Shown here: one piece after another, positions 40,701-47,003 of the stretch
Position numbering within the stretch: the stretch's first letter is position 1
Layout of the letters: each line of letters starts with the position of its first letter
Source of the DNA: Desulfobacterales bacterium
GTDB lineage: Bacteria > Desulfobacterota > Desulfobacteria > Desulfobacterales > JAAELO01
Length of the DNA stretch: 47,089 nucleotides
Assembly (NCBI GenBank): GCA_024226555.1
Contig: JAAELO010000462.1
Coordinates: 1 to 47,089 of the forward strand
Direction of reading: 5' to 3'
The notes under the pieces: generated by a model
The model's input: the letters and a program-made list of their open reading frames with translations, nothing else
What the model was told of the DNA's origin: nothing
The model's database searches: none
Program-made: the position numbers and the translations under genes

Positions 40701-43044
40701 AAATACTCACGGGATTGATATGAACCTTGGTGATTCTAATGGTACTATGTTTGCAGGTTCTTCGAGCAATACAACGCAACCTGGGTTAAGATTAGACTGT
40801 AATGATTTGACATATGGTGCTGTTGCTCACTTTGCTTCAATGTCGACCGATACTAATATTAGAAAATTAGTACACATTCAAAATGCAAGTGCACTTGCAA
40901 CAGGAACAACTGGTTTAGTCATTGACCAGGCATCAACAGGAAAAGCAATTTCCACAAATGGTAATATCACAGCCGGATCATATGATGGTGTTCTAAATGA
41001 TGGCGTAACTGCAACAACTCAATCTGCCGGGGACAACTCAACTAAAGTTGCGACAACAGCCTATTCCGATGCAATACCAAACATTTACAGTGCAAACGGT
41101 GAGCTTGCATCAACAAGACATGTAGTAGGGGAAAATAGTAAAAGTCTTACAGTTGAGATGTTTGATCCAACAGAGAGCAATTATACAACAAAGACTGCTA
41201 TCATACAGCAAGATGATCAAATTGATCTTTTGCAGGTTACAGGTAATGGGTCTGGTGATGAAGGTGCATACTTAGGTATTCGGCTGGGTCAAGGGTCCAC
41301 AAATAAACTTGAATTTATAGATGAAAAATACACCAAGGGCGCTGTTTACAATGCTGATTATTCAGCAAACTTTACCGACAGATCTATTGTTGATAAAGCC
41401 TTTGTCGATAACGCTATTTCAGGGTTAAATCCAAGTGGTACACATGACATATTAATAGCAGCAGACCTTGAGGCTCTTGCAACCAGTAAAATCATAACGG
41501 TAACTACTGGCACAACACTTACATTAAATATCAAAGGTGCTATATCATCCGACACAAGATACGTTATTGAAAGTGGTGGCAGATTAAATTTAAATTATGC
41601 TCTAAGTGGTAGTTACACATATACTGAAACTGGCACACAAGACCAATTCACAAGCACCCAAGGTTCTCTATTTATTCGGAACGGCAGTATGACGGCAACA
41701 GGTACACTTTCAACTTTATTCAACAATACCTTCAATAGTCCTTTTCAAGTGGTGAACATTAAAGGCACTATATTTACCGGGTATCATGGCGGTGCCCTTA
41801 CAGGGTGGGGCTCTTTCACTTTTGATGGTTCCCCAATTGTAGATTATAGAGATTCTCTTACAGTATCAGGACATGCAGGTTTAAAATGTATAAATGTGTC
41901 TGGGTATTCTTACACTGTATTTCCTAACAAACCCGTATTCGATATTAAACGTGGTTATGGTGGCACAGCCGTAAATGTTTTTAGTTTAGGTTCATGGTCG
42001 CTTTATGGTGGTTCTTTTCTACGCATTGATCCTGGCGTGGGTGATAGTTCGAAAAACCTAATTGACGGCATAGTGATTAATTTGGGGGATCTATTAGATA
42101 CATCAGGAACATCAGGAACGTTCACAGCTGTTGCGGATGCTTCTTTTAGTACTGTGACTATAAATAATGTAACATCATCCGGCGGTAATGCGAGGTTTAA
42201 TTGTACTATCGTGCCATCTTTTTCAGTCGGGCAAGAGGTCACAATAGTCGGTTTCCTAACATACACTGCGTATAACAAAAGCAGCATTGTAACTGCAACA
42301 GATGGTTCGACTTATTTTGAGATTGATTCAACTCCTTATATCGGGTCTGAAAATGGTACTGGTAACTTTGGGTCTTCCACTGTGACATTAACGGATACAG
42401 GCACAACATTAGCAAACGGAGATACGATAACACTTGACACCCCAGTAACTCACATGTATCAAGGTGGCACAAATGTCTATAATAAGCAGACTAACAGCGT
42501 ACAAGTAAATGCAACATGGAATGCAACTGCAACAGGTACATGGAGTAAAGCAGGTTTAAATTGTGCCGATCCACGTGTCTTATGTAATAACAACCCTGGT
42601 TTTACCGATAGTACATATATAGGTAGTTTCCATGTTAACGGAAATACGACTGCGACAACGGTATCTGTTATCAATACTTGGTACGACTTAGATCTTAATT
42701 CATCTGCTGTTGCATCCAGTAACATGGAGCGATGGAAACTTACTGATAATGATGCCGGTGAAATTAAATATATAGGGAATGAGCCTTTCTCCGGCAATCT
42801 TGCTGCGAGCATAACAGGGGGAGGAGAAGTAGGTGCCCAAACTTATTTATTTAGGGCAGTTGTTAATGGGTCACCAACTTCTGATGGAATCAGTGCTGGT
42901 ACCACTACTCCTGCGGGTTTAAGAAACGTTGCATTAATAACGCCTATTGTTGTGAGTAACGGTGATTTGGTTAGAATACAGGTACAGAATACAGTTGGAA
43001 CAAACAACTTCACAGTTAATGAAATAGCCGTAAACATTCAATAA
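37780..43044 (+). CDS. Giant tail fibre, 1754 aa
   Basis: GTG start with AGGAGG. The N-terminus (KITYADKTNRIPVADPDQQVSAENMNEIKDSVNEVYD) is a common fibre attachment helix. Beta repeats follow. The known fibre motif TTQSAADNSTKIATTAYVD is present near residue 582 and again near 1077. Residues about 746-907 look like a jelly-roll carbohydrate-binding module (FFEFWFYVSSVSDLDVTNIYIEL). The C-terminal 60 residues form another beta domain. No catalytic motif was seen. It is the largest gene and sits away from the structural block. Confidence 0.85.
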   Translation: MAKITYADKTNRIPVADPDQQVSAENMNEIKDSVNEVYDGANDNITNTYIPIKLSGAFANAPIHWSGVSGQDIVFDEAIDLPPGTMKIGEGQSTSAIGVIPFWTSSLTGYTYSGILHRYNTTTGSVDRPFTSSFAGATDIVVSGGTDSVPLTGTIPITTTAIEAILAFKFLTDPSATVNGIRVVVTSVATGNPLYYYPTKAKYLAGEGNDLTADGSGNISVDISHAPLGLLSGQALTYTYAADSGVIKGTGVIPALTISRMITTLKSVIIDDGSGNVSVDGDVHVGRNVVVNGTITSQSTENLLVTDNHILLNNGYVSTAAISGGVVHNLQSTGLTDTVTAGAFVAGVASTSNPTVATVGATTFAENDIVMINTSADNNGLYEVHSQAANLLTIRGVGTIPTVEGFTNNQFIASASDSATITKVNVAVLCSDTDGDWRQGKGSVTPITFADIGDDLWSRTGTVLSPLTSGDNITTTGNIAVGTTTQLGKLNVFGDTYIGDETADVYLTGVPASGGDFNIKQTSGAGKIKFVSNGNADLVTIQNDGDMGIGKVPTEKLDVNGIAKAITFSGDLNGTINTATTGTTQSAADNSTKIATTAYVDTAVGEEDIWDRSGTTISPKTAGDDVTTTGDIAAGNIAVGNNLGISQSATTLVVGNTAGYDAKMYFGQATNTNLVLAWDYDATPADSVARMTTWGYANDLYIDGKTLILQGSSGGNIAVGKATADTKLDVSGDAKADTFVGAYANTKTLNTCESLDDFGSTLGSFALSSNSKLGSYSVAGTYPATSTASRAIYSTKDYGDLTDFANDNDFFEFWFYVSSVSDLDVTNIYIELGNTQDTAEYEWNQTHLPTLVDGWNKVALRMGDATQGPVNWASGVDHFRIFFRGTGTNAAFNVSIDDMRMTSNRKESVPRDLTLNGDIVSFGNATLDSNETEGDILAINGNDLTAGTAISINSTSNSDITRNFVEIRHSGTGGNTHGIDMNLGDSNGTMFAGSSSNTTQPGLRLDCNDLTYGAVAHFASMSTDTNIRKLVHIQNASALATGTTGLVIDQASTGKAISTNGNITAGSYDGVLNDGVTATTQSAGDNSTKVATTAYSDAIPNIYSANGELASTRHVVGENSKSLTVEMFDPTESNYTTKTAIIQQDDQIDLLQVTGNGSGDEGAYLGIRLGQGSTNKLEFIDEKYTKGAVYNADYSANFTDRSIVDKAFVDNAISGLNPSGTHDILIAADLEALATSKIITVTTGTTLTLNIKGAISSDTRYVIESGGRLNLNYALSGSYTYTETGTQDQFTSTQGSLFIRNGSMTATGTLSTLFNNTFNSPFQVVNIKGTIFTGYHGGALTGWGSFTFDGSPIVDYRDSLTVSGHAGLKCINVSGYSYTVFPNKPVFDIKRGYGGTAVNVFSLGSWSLYGGSFLRIDPGVGDSSKNLIDGIVINLGDLLDTSGTSGTFTAVADASFSTVTINNVTSSGGNARFNCTIVPSFSVGQEVTIVGFLTYTAYNKSSIVTATDGSTYFEIDSTPYIGSENGTGNFGSSTVTLTDTGTTLANGDTITLDTPVTHMYQGGTNVYNKQTNSVQVNATWNATATGTWSKAGLNCADPRVLCNNNPGFTDSTYIGSFHVNGNTTATTVSVINTWYDLDLNSSAVASSNMERWKLTDNDAGEIKYIGNEPFSGNLAASITGGGEVGAQTYLFRAVVNGSPTSDGISAGTTTPAGLRNVALITPIVVSNGDLVRIQVQNTVGTNNFTVNEIAVNIQ

Positions 43045-43068
43045 ATAAGGGAAACAATCTAACAAACA

Positions 43069-43097
43069 CTCCCGGAACAGTTAACGCTTTCCGGGAG
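43069..43097. terminator. Terminator between fibre gene and minus operon
   Basis: CTCCCGGAA and TTCCGGGAG form a 9-bp stem around 11 bases, followed on the plus strand by CTTTCTCCTTT. It lies 24 bases after the fibre stop and 21 bases beyond the last minus-strand gene, so it can serve both. Confidence 0.8.
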
Positions 43098-43117
43098 CTT
43101 TCTCCTTTAATGTGGTA
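43098..43117 (-). repeat. Truncated cassette leader
   Basis: Twenty bases identical to the central part of the 31-bp leader found at 43452 and 44020, including its AAAGGAG ribosome site. Here it runs straight into the terminator and has no gene behind it. Confidence 0.85.
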
Positions 43118-43118
43118 G

Positions 43119-43454
43119 TCAAGATTTAATGTTCTCTTTATCAACAAGCAACTTCCATTTATTATAATATTCTATATTATCAAAAAAGGTCGCTTCTTTT
43201 TTCATTATCTCAATTATTTTTTCATTAGAATGCTCTGCATGTTCCCAACAATCGCATCCAGAACAAGACCCATAATAATAATTATATGAAAAAATACGAC
43301 CATCATTTAATAAAACATCTATATCAACATATCCTTGATAGTCTGATTCATAATTACAACTTAAAATCTTATCTCCACCAAGTTCTTCTATTAAATCCTC
43401 TAATATATCTGTGTATCTCGCTTGCTCACAAACTTCTGTTATTTTTTCTTTCAT
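43119..43454 (-). CDS. Hypothetical acidic protein, 111 aa
   Basis: Helical ends flank a beta/aromatic middle with YNYYYGSCSGCDCWEHAEH, a Cys/His group that may bind a metal. It is preceded by the full 31-bp leader and followed by a truncated one. It is the last gene of the methyltransferase-ligase unit. No family was recognised. Confidence 0.65.
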   Translation of the reverse strand: MKEKITEVCEQARYTDILEDLIEELGGDKILSCNYESDYQGYVDIDVLLNDGRIFSYNYYYGSCSGCDCWEHAEHSNEKIIEIMKKEATFFDNIEYYNKWKLLVDKENIKS

Positions 43455-43482
43455 CGTCTTTCTCCTTTAATGTGGTATGTTA
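43452..43482 (-). repeat. 31-bp cassette leader, copy 2
   Basis: Identical to 44020-44050 over all 31 bases. Read on the minus strand it begins with the stop codon of the ligase gene (TAA), contains AAAGGAG and ends with the ATG of the next gene. Confidence 0.9.
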
Positions 43483-44022
43483 TCTTTTAAGGCCAAAATC
43501 AGTTTTTCTTATCTTTGCTTTTCGCCCGTCTGGATGATGAAAGACAATCCCTTCAATATTTTCAGGTCTTAAATACTCTCTCATACCATAAAAATCTAGC
43601 GGTATATCTATATATATCGGAGTGTCTTTGTGGTTGATAAGTTTATGTTTTACGAATCCCTCAATATTACCCTGTATTTTGGGGCCTAAAAGTTCATACG
43701 TTCCATTTGTTTTATCAGTCAATCGTTCGTATGCTTCCATGTGAAATTTATCTTCAGCTATGACAACAGGAACCCAACCGAAATATTTACCGGTGTTTGG
43801 GTCATAATCCATTTTAATAAAATCATTCGGTAATTTCTTATTCTTCTTTACCGTTCTACGTTTGTATAGAATGTAATCTTTAATCATGCAGCAAGTACCA
43901 TCATATTTTCTGTGTGGCTCTCCTTCTCCATTAAAGACCCAATCACATGACGGGTCTTTTTCTCTTGTGACAAGTGACATATTTTCTGGATTCTTTTTAA
44001 ATATTGTTTTCATTTTTTCCAT
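43480..44022 (-). CDS. RLIG1/DUF5565-like RNA ligase
   Basis: The 180-residue protein carries nucleotidyltransferase motif I as K39-Y-D-G-T-C-C, the same KxDGTCC form as the catalytic site of human RLIG1 (C12orf29). GTYELLGPKIQGN is a plausible motif III, EGIVF (157-161) is motif IV and KIRK (170-173) motif V. It should adenylate itself on Lys39 and seal RNA ends. It lacks the extra domains of RLIG1 (325 residues). It could repair tRNA cut by host defence nucleases, as T4 Rnl1 does; that role is inferred. Confidence 0.78.
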   Translation of the reverse strand: MEKMKTIFKKNPENMSLVTREKDPSCDWVFNGEGEPHRKYDGTCCMIKDYILYKRRTVKKNKKLPNDFIKMDYDPNTGKYFGWVPVVIAEDKFHMEAYERLTDKTNGTYELLGPKIQGNIEGFVKHKLINHKDTPIYIDIPLDFYGMREYLRPENIEGIVFHHPDGRKAKIRKTDFGLKR

Positions 44023-44050
44023 CGTCTTTCTCCTTTAATGTGGTATGTTA
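44020..44050 (-). repeat. 31-bp cassette leader, copy 1
   Basis: On the minus strand this element starts with the stop codon of the methyltransferase, includes AAAGGAG and ends at the ATG of the RNA ligase. It is identical to 43452-43482. Confidence 0.9.
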
Positions 44051-44716
44051 AAATAACTTTAGTTGCTTGTTTTCTGCTTCGATTCGCTTGGCGATGATCT
44101 CGCAATATTTCTCTTCACGTTCGATTAAAATATATTTTCTTTTTCCAAGATCTTCACAGGCCAAACCTGTTGTCCCTGAACCTGCAAATGGATCAAGTAT
44201 TGTTTGATTTTCTGAAGAGTATTTTAGCAAGATTTGTTTGAATAAACCTACAGGTTTTTGTGTAGGATGACATTTTTTTTCTTTATGTTTTCCGCTATTT
44301 TCCTGAAGCATTCCATGCCATCTATATTTAAAATATCGTACAGCAGTGTTAAAATTTGTCCATGCTAATTCACAATCTGCAAAATCTGTTTTACCGTTAT
44401 CCTTATCCCAAACAAGCCAACAAGAAGAATTTTTAAGATATTCAATAAAATAATTGCCACCAAATATTATTTGATTTTTCGATACTTTGGTTATTAATTC
44501 AAAACATTCTTTTGAAGGTATTTCATTATCCCATGCATCATTCCCATAATCTTTTGATATAGCAAGTTTACTCCTACTTTTGTTTTTACCTGCTGCTTCA
44601 CCAATCCCATAAGGCGGATCAGTCAAAGCCAAATCAACCTTTTCTAATATAGGCATAATTTTAAGACAATCTCCATGGTAAAGCTTTCCGTTTTCGTTCT
44701 CGTAGTATGGTTTCAT
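44048..44716 (-). CDS. DNA methyltransferase, N4/N6 beta class
   Basis: DPPY (33-36) is the catalytic motif and lies before DPFAGSGTT (175-183), the AdoMet-binding loop, which defines the beta order. GDCLKIM and the HPTQKP segment are also typical. At 222 residues there is little room for a target-recognition domain, so it may modify a short sequence. No restriction partner lies beside it. It probably protects phage DNA from host restriction. It leads the ligase and 111-residue genes in one unit. Confidence 0.9.
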   Translation of the reverse strand: MKPYYENENGKLYHGDCLKIMPILEKVDLALTDPPYGIGEAAGKNKSRSKLAISKDYGNDAWDNEIPSKECFELITKVSKNQIIFGGNYFIEYLKNSSCWLVWDKDNGKTDFADCELAWTNFNTAVRYFKYRWHGMLQENSGKHKEKKCHPTQKPVGLFKQILLKYSSENQTILDPFAGSGTTGLACEDLGKRKYILIEREEKYCEIIAKRIEAENKQLKLF

Positions 44717-44858
44717 GTTTCTCCTTTATTATTAGACGCAATTCCACCCCTCTCTGTTAAGCACCCCTACTAACTACACGGGTTAAAGCTAAAGTATATC
44801 TAAAGCCAAGCTCAACAAAATAAATAAAAACCATGCAGGTAAAAAAAAGTCGTCTTTA

Positions 44859-45413
44859 TCAGGTGCAAATTAAGGCTCTTTCTTTCAAAAACATATATGC
44901 AGAAGATGATGTGTTGCATGTATTAAAGTTGTATTTAACCTCTGCTTCCCATCTATCAATAACAGCAGTATGCTTGTATTTACGCCTTTTGAATGGAATT
45001 TTTACGCCATTAACTTCCATATGAGCTCTCCACTTTTGGCTATTTTTATTAAAAGAAACGCCCTTTACTTTGCTTGTATTGTTTTTTTGTAAAGAATTAT
45101 TTCTAACATTACATTGATGTGAGGCATGTCTTAGGTTAGACCATGAATTATCTGTTTTAATTCTATTTTTATGATCAACAACAAACTCAGGGAAATATCC
45201 TTCCACATATAAATATGCTAATCTATTAGCCCTATAAATACGATTATCTATACATATAACTATATATCCTGTAGGCTTAGTATAGCCAGCCTCAAAGCCA
45301 ATTATTGCATTAGATGAACGAGTAATCCTGTTGGTAAATATTCCAGTCCCAACATCATAATGTAGTAATTCGTGCAGTCTTTTTTGGGTAAGTATTTCTG
45401 GTTTTTTCTTCAT
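44859..45413 (-). CDS. HNH endonuclease with AP2 domain
   Basis: The front has YDVGTGIFTNR and the HNH core RANRLAYLYVEGYFPEFVVDHKNRIKTDNSWSNLRHASHQCNVRN. The C-terminal part VKGVSFNKNSQKWRAHMEVNGVKIPFKR..KYKHTAVIDRWEAEVKY is an AP2 DNA-binding domain. This two-part design is typical of homing nucleases. It is read from a promoter at 45511-45539 through a structured leader. The 143 bases behind it (44717-44858) hold only the ribosome site of the methyltransferase and no gene I can see. Confidence 0.88.
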   Translation of the reverse strand: MKKKPEILTQKRLHELLHYDVGTGIFTNRITRSSNAIIGFEAGYTKPTGYIVICIDNRIYRANRLAYLYVEGYFPEFVVDHKNRIKTDNSWSNLRHASHQCNVRNNSLQKNNTSKVKGVSFNKNSQKWRAHMEVNGVKIPFKRRKYKHTAVIDRWEAEVKYNFNTCNTSSSAYMFLKERALICT

Positions 45414-45440
45414 AAAGCCTCCTTAGCTTTTCCTATTTAG

Positions 45441-45495
45441 TGATGATAAAAGGGTAGTAGGATTCTACCCCGTTCGACCGCTAAGTCTATTATCA
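45441..45495 (-). other. Structured leader of the AP2/HNH gene
   Basis: TGATGATA (45441-45448) pairs with TATTATCA (45488-45495) with one G-U-type pair. Inside, GGGTAG and CTACCC form a hairpin with a 7-base loop. The 55-base unit lies between the promoter and the ribosome site, so it would be in the mRNA leader. It is not a tRNA. Confidence 0.45.
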
Positions 45496-45510
45496 TAATT
45501 GATTGTTGTT

Positions 45511-45539
45511 ATTAGACCATGTTTTACATTTATTGTCAA
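45511..45539 (-). promoter_or_regulatory. Minus-strand promoter before the AP2/HNH gene
   Basis: On the minus strand TTGACA (45539-45534), 17 bases, TCTAAT (45516-45511). It starts directly behind the Cro-like gene and would produce a leader of about 90 bases. Confidence 0.68.
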
Positions 45540-45540
45540 T

Positions 45541-45729
45541 TCAATCATTTACTTGTATATCAATTAACTGCTCTGTTGTAAGCTTCATCAGCATTTTAGT
45601 CTGTCGCTGTATATTCCTTTGACCGTTAGCAAGGTAAAATATCGCTGACGGTGTCAAGCCAAGTAATTTTGCGTACTCGGCTTGAGTTTTAATGTCTCGC
45701 TTGAGCATGTCTTTTTTTATTGGGTTCAT
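45541..45729 (-). CDS. Cro/CI-type HTH protein, 62 aa
   Basis: The segment TQAEYAKLLGLTPSAIFYLANGQRNIQRQT (residues 15-44) is a lambda-repressor-like helix-turn-helix with the recognition helix in SAIFYLANGQR. It has no dimerisation or cleavage domain, so it resembles Cro more than CI. It may act on one of the early promoters. There is no sign of an immunity region with integrase, so lysogeny is not implied. Confidence 0.78.
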   Translation of the reverse strand: MNPIKKDMLKRDIKTQAEYAKLLGLTPSAIFYLANGQRNIQRQTKMLMKLTTEQLIDIQVND

Positions 45730-45766
45730 ATTATCCTTTTAAGTCTCCCTTCATTTGTGCATCAAG

Positions 45767-46171
45767 TTAATAATTTTCTTTAAATTTCCGCTCAATTTCC
45801 AATAACCATTCTTCATGATATTCTGAGAAGTCTCCTTCTTCAATACATTCTGATACCATTTCGCTCAATGTCAATTCGGTTTCAGTTTCAGGATTTAAAA
45901 ACATTCCGTTATCTGATTGCTCTTCAGTCTGCGTATAAAATCCCTCTGAATAATTGTCAGATTGTACGTTGCCTATTCCCCAACATGGGAATGTTATATA
46001 TTTTTCAGATGGGTCCATTGGCATGCTGTTTTGCGACATAATTGTTGTCTTTCCATCTTCCCAAACCAACAACTTCATTCCAAAATCATTAAAAGCTAAG
46101 TCTTTATGGAACTCTATAAAGTTAATCTCATTTTTTACAGTTTCGATAATTTCGTTGATAGATTTTTCCAT
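45767..46171 (-). CDS. Acidic hypothetical protein, 134 aa
   Basis: The protein is strongly acidic (many Glu and Asp, EEGDFSEYHEEW near the end) with a beta middle. Acidic early proteins sometimes mimic DNA and block host nucleases, but there is no specific motif here. It is first in its minus-strand unit, behind the promoter at 46233. Confidence 0.62.
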   Translation of the reverse strand: MEKSINEIIETVKNEINFIEFHKDLAFNDFGMKLLVWEDGKTTIMSQNSMPMDPSEKYITFPCWGIGNVQSDNYSEGFYTQTEEQSDNGMFLNPETETELTLSEMVSECIEEGDFSEYHEEWLLEIERKFKENY

Positions 46172-46232
46172 GTCGCTTCTCCCTGTTAGTTGTTTATGTT
46201 TCTCATTATTAAATACTCACTCTCTTGATTAT

Positions 46233-46261
46233 AGAATAACAGAGTTAAATAACTAAGTCAA
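46233..46261 (-). promoter_or_regulatory. Minus-strand promoter before the acidic protein gene
   Basis: On the minus strand TTGACT (46261-46256), 17 bases, TATTCT (46238-46233). An ATAATC overlaps it just downstream. It probably drives the acidic protein and the Cro-like gene. Confidence 0.5.
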
Positions 46262-46288
46262 GTGAATAAACAAAACAATATGATATTA

Positions 46289-46317
46289 TTTACATTATTT
46301 CCGCAATATGCTATTTT
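46289..46317 (+). promoter_or_regulatory. Possible plus-strand promoter before the lipoprotein gene
   Basis: TTTACA (46289-46294), 17 bases, TATTTT (46312-46317). Transcription would start near the ATG at 46323, giving an almost leaderless message. There is indeed no clear ribosome site before that ATG. Confidence 0.4.
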
Positions 46318-46322
46318 AATTC

Positions 46323-46679
46323 ATGAAAATAAATGCAATAACAATCTCGCTGCTACTATTTCTTACTTCGTGCGTTGCTGATCATCGTAACGCACAGGTG
46401 AGAGCTGTGGAGCATTTAGCAAGGCTTGAATATCAGGTTGAAACCTTAGAGCATAACCCCAACATCATTATCATGGATTCCCTAAAAGAACTTAATGAAA
46501 AATGGTTTAGCCTTACCGGGAAAGATAAGCACATATATGGCTTTTATTCTTACCCTGGCAAAACAATATACTTGAGAAAGCACGGTAGTTTTAACACTGT
46601 AAAGCATGAGTATTTACACTATTATTTACATCAACTTTGCGTGCCTGTTGAAAATCATCACAGGATCATTGATAATTAA
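46323..46679 (+). CDS. Lipoprotein with HExxH metallopeptidase motif, 118 aa
   Basis: Residues 1-17 are a lipoprotein signal (ISLLLFLTSC, acylated Cys17; no Asp at +2, so outer membrane is expected). HEYLH at 95-99 matches the zinc-binding HExxH of metallopeptidases, with His103, His112 and His113 as candidate third ligands. A short coiled coil (residues 22-45) precedes it. It opens the plus-strand block that leads to the late genes. Envelope modification or exclusion of other phages is possible; not shown. Confidence 0.7.
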   Translation: MKINAITISLLLFLTSCVADHRNAQVRAVEHLARLEYQVETLEHNPNIIIMDSLKELNEKWFSLTGKDKHIYGFYSYPGKTIYLRKHGSFNTVKHEYLHYYLHQLCVPVENHHRIIDN

Positions 46680-46718
46680 CCTATTGATATTAATTAGAGT
46701 ATGTGATATGAAAAATAT

Positions 46719-47003
46719 ATGGACATAACACCCTTAATAAAAACTGTATTCGGAGAGTATCAAGCACATGTCTTTTCAATTATTGCTGTGCTCGCAAGAA
46801 TGCAATATAATGTTAACAAAACAATAGCTGTTCAAGATATAAAGCTTACTAATATTAAGGAAGATGTAAAAATAAATACTACTAAAATAGAAAAGCATGA
46901 CACACAGATACACAATCTTGACAATAAGGTATCGCTATTAGAATTAAAGGAGAAGTGGAGTGGCAACAAAGAAAAAAGCAGTAAAGAAGAAAGCAACACC
47001 TAA
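46719..47003 (+). CDS. Membrane-anchored coiled-coil protein, 94 aa
   Basis: A hydrophobic segment at residues 12-26 (YQAHVFSIIAVLARM) is followed by a coiled coil (residues 35-78; TKIEKHDTQIHNLDNKVSLLELKEK) and a Lys/Ser/Glu tail. The layout resembles XhlA-type hemolysin or accessory lysis proteins. The gene ends in the repeated contig end (stop equals base 55 of the first copy) and overlaps the lysine-rich gene by 44 bases. Confidence 0.65.
   Translation: MDITPLIKTVFGEYQAHVFSIIAVLARMQYNVNKTIAVQDIKLTNIKEDVKINTTKIEKHDTQIHNLDNKVSLLELKEKWSGNKEKSSKEESNT

Noticed and set aside
45441-45495. tRNA gene
   Set aside because: It has a GTTCGA stretch and two stems, but no proper cloverleaf, anticodon arm or 7-bp acceptor with a normal length.
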